Of a stretch of DNA of 64,000 bases, positions 19,166 to 27,521 are shown in pieces; positions within the stretch are counted from its first letter, which is position 1, and each line of letters opens with the position of its first letter. This DNA is from Thiodiazotropha sp040506775 (lineage in GTDB: Bacteria > Pseudomonadota > Gammaproteobacteria > Chromatiales > Chromatiaceae). The notes under the pieces are model-generated. The model was not told the origin of the DNA. It saw only the letters and a program-made list of their open reading frames with translations, and made no database searches. The stretch covers positions 1 to 64,000 of the forward strand of contig JBEVWC010000022.1 in the NCBI GenBank assembly GCA_040506775.1, read 5' to 3'. The position numbers and the translations under genes are program-made.

Positions 19166-19237
19166 TTCTGGTTCCTCTTGCCGCTCCAGGCGACTCTCAA
19201 AAAGATAAAAAAAGTAATTCTGTAATGCTCACACCGA

Positions 19238-20098
19238 TCAAACGGCCGCGGCACCGCCCACGATCTCCGAGATCTCCTGGGTGATCGCCGCCTGGCGCGC
19301 CTTGTTGTAGATCAGCTGCAACTCGTCGATCAGGTTGCCGGCGTTGTCGGAGGCCGACTTCATTGCCACCATTCGCGCAGACTGTTCGCAGGCGCCGTTC
19401 TCAACCACTGCCTGGTACACCAGTGACTCGATATAGCGGCCCAGCAGGTTGTCCAGGACCTCTTTCGAGTCGGGCTCGTAGATGTAGTCCCAGTGGTGCT
19501 TGAGCTCGTCTTCCATGGTCGGCGGAATCGGCACCAACTGCTCGATGGTGGGACTCTGGGTCATGGTGTTGACGAAATCGTTGTAGGCGATGTAGATGCT
19601 GTCGGTGGTGCCGTCTGCATAGGCATCCAGCATGACCTTCACCGTACCGATCAGATCCTCGATGTGCGGCGCGTCACCCAGATGGGTGGCCTGGCTTACG
19701 ATATTTCCGCCGAAACGGCCGAAGAAACCCAGCGCCTTGTTGCCGATGATGCAGAAATCCACCTCTACACCCGCGTCACGGTGACCCTTCAGTTCCCTCA
19801 CAAGCCGGCGGAACAGGTTACTGTTCAAACCGCCGCACAAGCCTCGATCGGATGACACGATGATGTACCCGACCCGCTTCACCTCACGTTCAATCATGAA
19901 GGTGTGCTTGTACTCCGGATGAGCATGGAACAGATGACCAATCACATTGCGCATCTTCTGCGCATAGGGGCGCGTGGCCTCCATGCGGTTCTGCGCCTTA
20001 CGCATCTTCGAGGCCGCCACCATCTCCATAGCCTTGGTGATCTTGCTCGTGTTTTTGATGCTGGCGATCTGTGTCCGGATCTCTTTTGCACCCGCCAT
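19238..20098 (-). CDS. atpG: ATP synthase F1 gamma subunit
   Basis: The 286-residue central rotor shaft of F1. The conserved N-terminal helix is clear (AGAKEIRTQIASIKNTSKITKAMEMVAASKMRKAQ), as are SSDRGLCGGLN and the C-terminal helix (RMVAMKSASDNAGNLIDELQLIYNKARQAAITQEISEIVGGAAAV). It sits in the operon 33 bp after atpA and 72 bp before atpD. Nothing unusual is visible. Confidence 0.98.
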   Translation of the reverse strand: MAGAKEIRTQIASIKNTSKITKAMEMVAASKMRKAQNRMEATRPYAQKMRNVIGHLFHAHPEYKHTFMIEREVKRVGYIIVSSDRGLCGGLNSNLFRRLVRELKGHRDAGVEVDFCIIGNKALGFFGRFGGNIVSQATHLGDAPHIEDLIGTVKVMLDAYADGTTDSIYIAYNDFVNTMTQSPTIEQLVPIPPTMEDELKHHWDYIYEPDSKEVLDNLLGRYIESLVYQAVVENGACEQSARMVAMKSASDNAGNLIDELQLIYNKARQAAITQEISEIVGGAAAV

Positions 20099-20131
20099 AA
20101 CTCTTGACCCTATTTCGTGTTAACCGACCTG

Positions 20132-21673
20132 TTACCAGGTGTGGTTGGCTTTGAAGTCTTTCAGTGCGTCGTGCAGCGCCTGCTCGATTTCGGCGTTGTA
20201 ATCACCGTTTTCGTTGATCTTGTCCATCAGATCTTTCTGGCTGCTCTTCATGTAACCCTGCAAGGCGTCTTCAAAGTCCACCACCTTGGTGGTGTCCACG
20301 TCATCCAGGTAGCCTTCGTTGGCGGCAAACAGGGAGACGGCCATGCCGGAGATCGACAGCGGCGAGTACTGGGCCTGCTTCATCAGTTCGGTGACCCGGG
20401 CGCCACGTTCCAGCTGTTTGCGGGTGGCCTCGTCGAGATCCGAAGCGAACTGGGAGAAAGCCGCCAGCTCACGATACTGGGCCAGGGCAAGACGTACACC
20501 GCCACCCAGCTTCTTGATGATCTTGGTCTGTGCCGCACCACCCACACGGGATACCGAGAGACCGGCGTTGATCGCCGGACGGATACCGGCGTTGAACAGA
20601 TCCGCCTCGAGGAAGATCTGACCGTCGGTGATGGAGATCACGTTGGTGGGTACGAAGGCCGACACGTCACCCGCCTGGGTTTCGATGATCGGCAGGGCGG
20701 TCAGGGAACCGGTCTGGCCCTTCACCTTGCCACCAGTGGCCTTTTCGACGAAGTCGGCATTCACCCGGGCAGCGCGTTCCAGCAAGCGGGAGTGCAGGTA
20801 GAACACGTCACCGGGATAGGCTTCACGACCCGGCGGACGACGCAGCAGCAGGGAGACTTGACGATAGGCCCAGGCCTGTTTGGTCAGATCGTCGTAGATG
20901 ATCAGCGCGTCTTCACCCTTGTCGCGGAAGTATTCACCCATGGTGCATCCGGAATAGGGGGCGATGAACTGCATGGCCGCGGAGTCAGCAGCGGGGGCTG
21001 CGACGATGATCGTGTGCTCAAGAGCGCCATGCTCTTCCAGCTTGCGCGCAACCTGGGCGATGGTGGAGTTCTTCTGTCCCACCGCGACGTAGATACATTT
21101 AACGCCAGTGCCCTTCTGGTTGATGATGGCGTCGATGGCCACCGCAGACTTACCGGTCTGGCGGTCACCGATGATCAATTCGCGCTGTCCGCGCCCGACC
21201 GGCACCATGGCGTCGATGGCCTTCACACCGGTCTGCACCGGCTGGTCCACCGATTTACGATCGATAACGCCAGGAGCAACCTTTTCGATGGGGGAGGTGG
21301 CATCCGCCTTGATGTCGCCCTTGCCGTCGAGGGGGTTACCCAGGGAGTCGACGATACGGCCCAGCAGACCTTCACCCACCGGCACTTCGAGTACCCGGCC
21401 GGTGCACTTCACGGCGTCGCCTTCCGTCAGGTGCTTGTAGTTACCCAGTACCACGGCGCCGACAGAGTCGCGCTCCAGGTTGAGTGCCAGGCCGTAGGTG
21501 TTGCCCGGAAATTCCAGCATCTCGTAGGACATGACGTCCTCGAGACCGTGGATGCGGGCAATACCATCAGTCAGACTGATGATCGTACCCTCGTTTCGGG
21601 CTTCGGTCTTGAGATCGAATTTCTCGATCTTGCTTTTGATCAGGTCGCTGATCTCGGATGGATTGAGTTGCAT
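20132..21673 (-). CDS. atpA: ATP synthase F1 alpha subunit
   Basis: Regulatory nucleotide-binding subunit of F1, 513 residues. Walker A is GDRQTGKSAVAIDAI, with the alpha-type Gln; other hallmarks are VGRVLEVPVGEGLLGRIVDSLGNPLDG-like sequence and SVSRVGGAAQTKIIKKLGGG. An open frame extends 35 codons upstream into atpH, but the ATG at 21671-21673 (MQLNPSEISDLIKSKIEKFD) is the family start and leaves a 13-bp gap to the atpH stop. Confidence 0.99.
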   Translation of the reverse strand: MQLNPSEISDLIKSKIEKFDLKTEARNEGTIISLTDGIARIHGLEDVMSYEMLEFPGNTYGLALNLERDSVGAVVLGNYKHLTEGDAVKCTGRVLEVPVGEGLLGRIVDSLGNPLDGKGDIKADATSPIEKVAPGVIDRKSVDQPVQTGVKAIDAMVPVGRGQRELIIGDRQTGKSAVAIDAIINQKGTGVKCIYVAVGQKNSTIAQVARKLEEHGALEHTIIVAAPAADSAAMQFIAPYSGCTMGEYFRDKGEDALIIYDDLTKQAWAYRQVSLLLRRPPGREAYPGDVFYLHSRLLERAARVNADFVEKATGGKVKGQTGSLTALPIIETQAGDVSAFVPTNVISITDGQIFLEADLFNAGIRPAINAGLSVSRVGGAAQTKIIKKLGGGVRLALAQYRELAAFSQFASDLDEATRKQLERGARVTELMKQAQYSPLSISGMAVSLFAANEGYLDDVDTTKVVDFEDALQGYMKSSQKDLMDKINENGDYNAEIEQALHDALKDFKANHTW

Positions 21674-21686
21674 GATGGCTTCTCGC

Positions 21687-22226
21687 TTAGATTCCCAATT
21701 CGTTCGCCAATTGCTGGAGCTGACCACGGACGGAGCCGTCAATGACCATATCGCCGGCACGGATATGGACGCCACCAATCAGGTCGGCATCCTTTTCACT
21801 GGTGATGGTGATATCGCGTCCCAGCTTGGCCTTTAAGGCCTCGGCTATAAGTTTTTCCTGCGCGGGCTTGAGGGCGTAGGCTGAGGTGACATGGACGGTC
21901 TGCACCTTTTCCTTATCCGCCTTGAGTGCCTCGAACAGCACCTTGATCTCGGGCAGCACGGAGAGGCGACGGTTCTGGACCAGCAGACGGACCAGATTGG
22001 CGCCTTCCTCGTTGAGTCGACCGCCACCGATCTCCAGCAGCAGATCCGTAAGGGCGTCGAGCTCAATCAGAGGGTTGCTGACGGTCTGCTCCAGAGCTTC
22101 GTCCTGCACAACAGAGGCCAGAAACTCGAGCATTTCCTGCCAGAGATCCAACTTGCCTGCGCCGTCAGCATGGGCAAATACCGCTTCCGCATAAGGACGG
22201 GCGATTGTGGTAGCTTCACCGGCCAT
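21687..22226 (-). CDS. atpH: ATP synthase F1 delta subunit (OSCP)
   Basis: The 179-residue peripheral stalk subunit attaches the b dimer to the top of F1. The N-terminal helical bundle starts ARPYAEAVFAHADGAGKLDLWQ and the C-terminal domain has the conserved DADLIGGVHIRAGDMVIDGSVRGQLQQLANEL. It begins 9 bp after atpF and ends 13 bp before atpA, as in other gammaproteobacterial atp operons. Confidence 0.97.
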   Translation of the reverse strand: MAGEATTIARPYAEAVFAHADGAGKLDLWQEMLEFLASVVQDEALEQTVSNPLIELDALTDLLLEIGGGRLNEEGANLVRLLVQNRRLSVLPEIKVLFEALKADKEKVQTVHVTSAYALKPAQEKLIAEALKAKLGRDITITSEKDADLIGGVHIRAGDMVIDGSVRGQLQQLANELGI

Positions 22227-22235
22227 AGTACCGCC

Positions 22236-22706
22236 TTAGATCTCTTTCGCCAGGGCGGCGACGATGTCCTGGTGGGCGTCGGCACTGATCTCTTTACGGA
22301 GAATTTTCTCAGCACCCGCCACGGCCAGTTGGCCGACCTTTTCGCGCAATTGCTCGCGGGCCCGGTTGGTTTCCTGTTCGATCTCCGCCTGCGCGGCGTT
22401 CAGGATACGCTCACCTTCGACACGAGCGGTGTTTTTGGATTCATCGACTATTTCAGCTGCACGCTTTTGCGCATGGGCCACGATTTCCGCAGCCTGAGAC
22501 TTCGCTTCATGCAGGACATCCTTGGCGCGTTCCTTGGCCAGTTCCTGCTCGTGCTGGCCCCGTTCAGCGGCCGCCAGACCGTCTGCAATCTCTTTCTTGC
22601 GGGTTTCCAGAGCACCCATGATGGGCGTCCAGACGTACTTCATGGTGAACCACACGAAGACCGCAAATGAGAGCAGCTGACCGATGAGAGTCAGATTGAT
22701 GTTCAT
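22236..22706 (-). CDS. atpF: ATP synthase Fo b subunit
   Basis: The 156 residues start with one transmembrane helix (MNINLTLIGQLLSFAVFVWFTMKYVWTPI) and continue as a long charged amphipathic coiled coil (ALETRKKEIADGLAAAERGQ, AGAEKILRKEISADAHQDIV). It forms the dimeric peripheral stalk from membrane to delta. Single b gene, typical of non-photosynthetic proteobacteria. Confidence 0.98.
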   Translation of the reverse strand: MNINLTLIGQLLSFAVFVWFTMKYVWTPIMGALETRKKEIADGLAAAERGQHEQELAKERAKDVLHEAKSQAAEIVAHAQKRAAEIVDESKNTARVEGERILNAAQAEIEQETNRAREQLREKVGQLAVAGAEKILRKEISADAHQDIVAALAKEI

Positions 22707-22761
22707 CCCGGAATTACCTCTCGTCTAACGAGATGTGTAAAACGTTCGCGACGGGTCCGAA

Positions 22762-22995
22762 TTAACCGGCAACCGCGAACAGTACGTACATGGCCAGACC
22801 CACTGCGATCATGGGCACGGCGTCAACCAGACCCATGACGATGAAGAACTGGGTACGCAGCATGGGGATGAGTTCAGGCTGGCGAGCAGCGCCCTCAAGA
22901 AAGCGGCCACCCAAAACGCCGATGCCGACCGCAGCGCCCAGGGCACCCAGGCCCATCATGATCGCGCCGGCAATATACAGCAGTGCTTGTTCCAT
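22762..22995 (-). CDS. atpE: ATP synthase Fo c subunit
   Basis: The 77-residue proteolipid has two transmembrane helices. The first is glycine-rich (GALGAAVGIGVLGG), the polar loop is ARQPEL, and the second helix holds the ion-carrying Asp58 (MGLVDAVPMIAVGLAMYVLF). The helices lack the extra Gln/Ser ligands of Na+-type c subunits, so proton coupling is expected. Confidence 0.98.
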   Translation of the reverse strand: MEQALLYIAGAIMMGLGALGAAVGIGVLGGRFLEGAARQPELIPMLRTQFFIVMGLVDAVPMIAVGLAMYVLFAVAG

Positions 22996-23040
22996 TATTG
23001 GTCTCCCGTTTAATGAACTAGATAGTTTAAGAAAATGAAA

Positions 23041-23901
23041 TCAGTGTTCGTGATGCGCCATATCCAGGTACACGATGGTCAGGGTCATGAAGATGAACGC
23101 CTGCAGCGTGATGATCAGGATATGGAAAATTGCCCAGCCGAGCTGGAGTACGCCGCCGAACAGCCCGAGCACTATTCCGGCGTTGTACATGATGGCGATG
23201 AGGATGAAGATCATCTCGCCGGCGTACATGTTGCCGAACAGTCGCAGGGCCAGTGAGATCGGCTTGGCGATCAGACTCACGAATTCCAGCACGAAGTTGA
23301 CCGGAATGAACAATAGATTGACCACAGGATTGCTGGAGGAGAAGGGCTGCAGGGTCAGCTCGCCCGCGAAACCTCCGATACCTTTGATCTTGATGCTGTA
23401 GAAGAGAACCAGAATGAACACACCGATGGCCATGCCGAAGGTGGCGTTCGGATCGGTGGAGGGCACCACCTTCATGAAATGAATACCCAGCAGACCACTG
23501 ATATAGGGGATGACATCCACCGGCACCAGGTCCATCAGGTTTTGCAGGAAAATCCACACGAAAATGGTCATCGCGAGGGGCGCGACCAGGGCATTACGGG
23601 CCGAGAACGAACCCCGCACGCTGGTGTCGATGAACTCGACGATCCATTCGACGAAATTCTGCAGCCCACTGGGAACACCGTTGGTTGCATTCTTGGCCGC
23701 TTTAGAGAAGTAGAACAGGAACAACGCACCCAGCAGCAGGGACCAGAACATGGTATCCACATGAATGGCCCAGAAGCCCATCTCCTTGGCCTCTTCAGCG
23801 CTGTGCGCAAGACCCCAGTGTCCATCGGGATGCTGCCCGAAGGTGAGGTTGGTCAGATGGTGTTTGATGTATTCACCGGAGGTGAGGGCGTCGCCAGCCA
23901 T
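23041..23901 (-). CDS. atpB: ATP synthase Fo a subunit
   Basis: The 286-residue membrane subunit forms the proton half-channels against the c ring. Conserved segments include FLQNLMDLVPVDVIPY, the essential-arginine helix (SLIAKPISLALRLFGNMYAGEMIFILIA) and the C-terminal LQAFIFMTLTIVYLDMAHHEH. It lies between atpI and atpE with a 45-bp gap to atpE. Confidence 0.98.
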   Translation of the reverse strand: MAGDALTSGEYIKHHLTNLTFGQHPDGHWGLAHSAEEAKEMGFWAIHVDTMFWSLLLGALFLFYFSKAAKNATNGVPSGLQNFVEWIVEFIDTSVRGSFSARNALVAPLAMTIFVWIFLQNLMDLVPVDVIPYISGLLGIHFMKVVPSTDPNATFGMAIGVFILVLFYSIKIKGIGGFAGELTLQPFSSSNPVVNLLFIPVNFVLEFVSLIAKPISLALRLFGNMYAGEMIFILIAIMYNAGIVLGLFGGVLQLGWAIFHILIITLQAFIFMTLTIVYLDMAHHEH

Positions 23902-23913
23902 AATCCAGATTAC

Positions 23914-24294
23914 CTATGTACTCTGTCTATCTCGAAAAACCAATACAATCAATGGGATGATCACCTGAACGGTCAGGTAAGCCCCCAATAGTACACCGAT
24001 ACTCACGGATTCGAAGTTGACAATTGTCAACCAGAACAGGAACCCCGTCAGAACCAGCTTCTGGATCTCGGCGCCGAACATCTGACCAACGATTCTGCCC
24101 GGCTCCTGCGCGCGATAGCGGCGGAACGAACGGTAGGCAAAAAACCCGTTGGCCGATGCGGCAATCAGGCCACCCGTCAACCCGGACAATGCAAGGGATT
24201 TACCGAAACCCAATAACGCCAAACCAATCATTATCGATGCCCCAAATTGGAGCACTACAATGGTGCGTATCTGATTGTTTCCGGTAAGCTGCAT
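23914..24294 (-). CDS. atpI: ATP synthase accessory subunit I
   Basis: Small membrane protein encoded first in the operon and implicated in c-ring assembly and magnesium handling in other bacteria. From the ATG at 24292-24294 it has 126 residues and four hydrophobic segments (TIVVLQFGASIMIGLALLGF, GLTGGLIAASANGFFAY, LVLTGFLFWLTIVNF, VLLGAYLTVQVIIPLIVLVF). The conserved GGLIAASANGFFAYRSF motif identifies it. The open frame reaches a TTG at 24315, but the ATG has GGGAA upstream. It ends 12 bp before atpB. Confidence 0.93.
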   Translation of the reverse strand: MQLTGNNQIRTIVVLQFGASIMIGLALLGFGKSLALSGLTGGLIAASANGFFAYRSFRRYRAQEPGRIVGQMFGAEIQKLVLTGFLFWLTIVNFESVSIGVLLGAYLTVQVIIPLIVLVFRDRQST

Positions 24295-24341
24295 GCCGGT
24301 TTCCCGGTACCCCAAATGAGCCTCACCAGTAAGGAGGGAGG

Positions 24342-24370
24342 AGTATAAGGGGTCTGGAATATAAGGTCAA
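24342..24370 (-). promoter_or_regulatory. sigma70-type promoter of the atp operon
   Basis: On the minus strand, TTGACC (24365-24370) and TATACT (24342-24347) are 17 bases apart, close to consensus, and lie ~48 bases upstream of the preferred atpI start codon. This fits strong constitutive expression of the operon. Confidence 0.75.
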
Positions 24371-25027
24371 AGGATAGCGACATAAAATTTATGCTTATCA
24401 CCAGGATCCTTGCCTCATCGGTCTCTCTGGCATAAACAACTCTCAATCCGAAGTACTGGCTCAGAATTGAAGGGCGGAGACCGCACCCTGCTTCGGCCTA
24501 ATCAAATCCAGGCGGGATATGTCGATCGGGTGAGTTTTATGAGCACAACCACCCTGTCTCACGGAAAATTGTTTCAGGTACACCCGCCACGAGAGATCGC
24601 AGCCGAGGGAAACACTCAGTGCACAGGCGTGCGCTAGCGTGTGATAGCAAAAATCAACCCCTTCCTATCGACCCGGTCGCGTCAGGATACGACGCAGCAA
24701 CTGGGTGCGCCGATTCCTGCGGCTGCGCACGACAGCGGCTTCCAGTCGTTCCATGATGTAGTTTTTCCAAGGGGAGGCAATGGCTTGATGATTCATGAGT
24801 CGGATTCGTTGCAATGAGTAGAGGGGTTCTGGACAGGGAGTTAAAAACGCTGTCCACGCTGTCTCCGCATCAGGCCTGATCCCACGGGGATTCAGTTGTG
24901 CTTACAAGCGGTGGTTAGATCTTAGTAAGAATGCGAATGATTAGCAATTGCAGGAATACCATTCGATAATCAAGGTATCCTCAATCGACAGAGACGCATA
25001 CTTAATATCTATATATATAGTAAACAC
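24371..25027. other. gene-poor stretch upstream of the atp operon
   Basis: About 650 bases. parA/parB, commonly found here in gammaproteobacteria, are absent. The only coding candidate is a 43-codon basic frame on the minus strand (24665-24796) treated separately. The stretch ends in AT-rich DNA (TATATATATAG near 25010) next to the hipA fragment. Confidence 0.5.
24665..24796 (-). CDS. possible small basic protein, 43 residues
   Basis: Starts at ATG 24794-24796 (MNHQAIASPWKNYIMERLEA) and ends in an Arg-rich tail (RSRRNRRTQLLRRILTRPGR). The size and basic C-terminus recall the many small regulated proteins of proteobacteria, but I recognise no family. About 140 bases upstream lies GAATGATTAGCAATT-like sequence (around 24935-24955), weakly similar to half of a Fur box. 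The frame is short and could be chance. Confidence 0.25.
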   Translation of the reverse strand: MNHQAIASPWKNYIMERLEAAVVRSRRNRRTQLLRRILTRPGR

Positions 25028-25546
25028 TCACTTACTGTTATCGGTGGCATCGAACAACACCTGCCAGCCCTCCAATCGCAGGTTGTTTGCGATCTCATCG
25101 CGCATCACCGCCGGCACTCCAACCTCATCAGCATAGTCATTCCAGCGTGCAACCGGCTCCACAACCTCACGAAGCAATTGCTCAGCCCGAGCCCGCTTGA
25201 GGGACAGGGTCCTGCCACAGGCCTTGAAATCCTCAACGGAAAAATCCTCGCGCTTTCCATTCAGGGTCATCTGGTGCCGAGATGTCCAGGCTCCCCTTGG
25301 GTTGTAGCTGTAGGTCAGGTCATACGCAGGCGCAAGCCACCACGCTCCCTGCTTGTTCATGAGGAAGGCGACATTCTTCACATGGTCGTCCTGGTTGCGC
25401 GCCACGATGTTGAATGCCATACGGCGAAACTGTTGTTCCACCGTGCCCGTCGACAGGCCCAGCTTGCGGATCACCTGCATGGACTGCTCATAGCTGTAGG
25501 CGCCAGGCAGGTTGAAGTCGTAATGGGCCAGCCCCCTCAGGGATTG
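25028..25546 (-). pseudogene. hipA 3' fragment
   Basis: Encodes only the C-terminal ~170 residues of a HipA kinase (GLAHYDFNLPGAYSYEQSMQ, NIVARNQDDHVKN with the catalytic Asp, LAPAYDLTYS). The N-terminal domain and P-loop are missing: homology to the intact hipA at 49342-50649 stops at ~25546, just before the inverted end of a RAYT element. Between 25210 and 25533 the DNA is nearly identical to the intact gene ~24 kb away, while the last ~150 bases are more diverged, a pattern suggesting partial duplication or gene conversion. Confidence 0.85.
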
Positions 25547-25556
25547 TGATGCACAA

Positions 25557-26655
25557 GGGGACACTCAATAATATAACAACTTAGCTATCTAGTGCCTCGA
25601 AATCTATCCCCAACTCACGGCAGTATTCACAACCACGATTCACCCATTGTGATACAGCAGGTTGGCTGATGGACAAACGGTGCGCTATCTCGCGCATTCT
25701 TATGTTTAGCTCCTGAGTACCCCAGAGGCAGATCAGTGCCATTGCTAATGACAAATCATTGCGCCGGGCCTTTTCCCTAACCGTTCTTCTTTGATTCCAC
25801 AATACAGGCATACCCGGTGAACGAGTCGGTCCAGATCCCAGCCAGCCTGAATTCGCTGTGTGCCTTATTCGAACGTCAAGGTGTCCTAAGCCAATGCACG
25901 TTCGACGAAGCCACTGTCCCCCAGGATACGTTCGTCACCGATGCAGTGTGCATGTTCCTTACGCAAACGCTTGATCCCTTCCCATCCGCCGTAACTACGA
26001 ACCAGACCGCCTCCCAGCAGTGCATCTGAGCCACTTTCCCCAAGGCCCTGGCCGACAAATTCCCGATATCGGCGTCTCGCCGTTCCAACACGGGAGGCGA
26101 ACAAATTCAATACCTCGTAAACCGACTACCAATCCTGCTTACGATACCCCATGAGGGTTGCACGACCGGTCCACGGGTATCGATCCAGGTCACTCAGGCT
26201 TTTAACCATGTCCGCACGCAGGGGATTCAAGTGTATGTAGCGCACTAACTCCAACAAGTAGGAATCTTCATCACAGAGTATGGATTTATAGCGATTCTGA
26301 TAAACGTAAGCACTGCGGCGATGATGCCGGTTGTAGTGACCCGCGTAGCCTCCTAGCAGAGGCGACATCAACTTAGCCAGCTGTTGATCACCTACGCGGA
26401 TCAACAGGTGATAGTGATTGGTCATTACCGACCACGCCAAGCACTGGGAACCACTGCGCGCCAATGTCTCTCCCATACGGGCCAGGAAGTCCTGTTTATC
26501 CCTGTCAGCGAAAATAATTCGCCGACGCTCTAACCCTCGCCCCATCACATGGTAGCAGCCACCGGGTATGTGTAAACGTCCAAGTCTAGGCATAGAACAA
26601 AGCTAACGCCGGCTTTGGTATTTGTTAATCAAGTTATTATGTTATGAGTGTCCCC
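25557..26655 (-). mobile_element. RAYT-type transposable unit with inverted ends
   Basis: About 1.1 kb bounded by imperfect inverted repeats: GGGGACACTCAATAATATAA at the left (25557-25582) and, at the right (26631-26655), a sequence whose complement reads GGGGACACTCATAACATAAT. Its only gene is a decayed IS200-like/REP-associated tyrosine transposase. The left end abuts the truncated hipA fragment and the right end lies 57 bases before a toxin-antitoxin operon. Confidence 0.7.
25581..26593 (-). pseudogene. decayed REP-associated tyrosine transposase (RAYT)
   Basis: From ATG 26591-26593 the first 155 codons encode a Y1 transposase domain (MPRLGRLHIPGGCYHVMGRG, the HUH-like TNHYHLLIRVG, YQNRYKSILCDEDSYLLELVRYIHLNPLRA). 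A TAG at 26126-26128 interrupts it in frame (RKQDW*SVYEVLNLFASRVG). The same frame continues to FVERALA, where another stop and at least one frameshift follow. The last part, in a further frame, encodes the C-terminal helix-turn-helix (REIAHRLSISQPAVSQWV). At least three lesions make it a pseudogene. Confidence 0.85.
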
Positions 26656-26674
26656 TGACCCACTTCCAGCCACG

Positions 26675-26699
26675 TGCTATAATGTGTACATTCAAGCAC
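26675..26699 (+). promoter_or_regulatory. promoter and operator of the RHH/ParE pair
   Basis: A -10 hexamer TATAAT (26678-26683) is embedded in nested inverted repeats GTGCT...AGCAC (26675-26699) and AATGT-GT-ACATT (26681-26692) with the same centre. This is the classic arrangement for autorepression by a ribbon-helix-helix antitoxin. GAGGTGA precedes the antitoxin ATG. Confidence 0.65.
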
Positions 26700-26712
26700 A
26701 CCGAGGTGAGCC

Positions 26713-26961
26713 ATGTCTCAGTCCGCAACCATGACCATCCGACTGGATCCAGAGCTTAAGACCCGTTTGGATAAGCTGGCCGCAGCCACTCAACGTAGTA
26801 AGTCTTTCCTGGCTTCCGAAGCCGTCCGGGAATTTATTGAGATCAATGAGTGGCAGATTCAGGAGATCCAGTCCGCCATAAAGGAAGCCGATGAAGGGGA
26901 TTTCGCGACTCCGGAAGAAGAAACCGCCGTGTTCGACAGATGGGACGCTCGTGCAGATTAA
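26713..26961 (+). CDS. ribbon-helix-helix antitoxin (CopG/ParD/RelB-like)
   Basis: The 82-residue protein has an N-terminal RHH DNA-binding motif (ATMTIRLDPELKTRLDKLAA, TQRSKSFLASEAVREFIE) and an acidic, probably flexible C-terminus (EADEGDFATPEEETAVFDRWDARAD) suited to wrap the toxin. It should repress its own promoter and neutralise the toxin encoded in the overlapping downstream gene. Preceded by GAGGTGA and a palindromic operator. Confidence 0.9.
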   Translation: MSQSATMTIRLDPELKTRLDKLAAATQRSKSFLASEAVREFIEINEWQIQEIQSAIKEADEGDFATPEEETAVFDRWDARAD

Positions 26962-27241
26962 ATGGCTGCGTAAGGCATTAGAAAACTTGGATGCCGAAGC
27001 AGAGTTCATCGCCCAAAACGATCCCCAAGCAGCCGTGATAGTCGTGCAACGGATTCTGAAGGCCGTATCCTTGTTGAGAGATAACCCAGGAGCGGGACAT
27101 CCCGGTCGCATACCCGGCACTCATGAACTTGTCATCCCACAGACCCGTTATATTGTCCCCTATCGAGTCCGACCTCACCTGCAACGCATTGAAATTCTTC
27201 GCGTCTTTCACACTTCACGCAGACTGCCTAAGCGATGGTAA
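26951..27241 (+). CDS. ParE/RelE-family toxin
   Basis: The 96-residue toxin is read from GTG 26951-26953, overlapping the antitoxin by 11 bases, so translation is probably coupled. The sequence VQIKWLRKALENLDAEAEFIAQNDPQ, then GAGHPGRIPGTHELVIPQTRYIVPYRV, then IEILRVFHTSRRLPKRW shows the RelE/ParE fold. The open frame extends further upstream but only inside the antitoxin gene. Whether it targets mRNA or gyrase is not decidable; the sequence is closer to ParE-like members. Confidence 0.9.
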   Translation: MQIKWLRKALENLDAEAEFIAQNDPQAAVIVVQRILKAVSLLRDNPGAGHPGRIPGTHELVIPQTRYIVPYRVRPHLQRIEILRVFHTSRRLPKRW

Positions 27242-27304
27242 ATCTACTTTTTTCTTTTAGCCGCTAACGTTTGTTTAGAATTTATGGGGGTGTCCCATAT
27301 TTTG

Positions 27305-27400
27305 CCCCATATCCTGGCAAGCCTTGGAGACGTTCCCCAGTTCCTCTGCCAAATTCAGCAGTCCCACTTTGTGTTTGATGATGTGTTCAATAGCATGAAA
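27305..27400 (-). pseudogene. remnant of an IS481-family transposase (N-terminus)
   Basis: On the minus strand a ~30-codon stretch reads EHIIKHKVGLLNLAEELGNV then SKACQDMG, matching the N-terminus of IS481-type transposases, which normally continues into VSRDTFYRY. Here it runs instead into unrelated sequence (QNMGHPHKF). No DDE part is nearby. The rest of 27242-27521 holds nothing else recognisable. Confidence 0.6.
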
Positions 27401-27521
27401 AATGAGGGTTACCTCTTATGGTTTCGATGGTTTGGTTCGCACCTCCATCTAAACCGGCGACCCTCATCTTTTTCAAGTACGTTGTCAGATCAAGTCTGAA
27501 CTACTACATTTTATCGGGTTA

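Noticed and set aside
17762..19225. 487-codon plus-strand frame opposite atpD, and the 542-codon frame opposite atpA (20117-21745)
   Set aside because: Shadows produced by codon bias of highly conserved ATP synthase genes.
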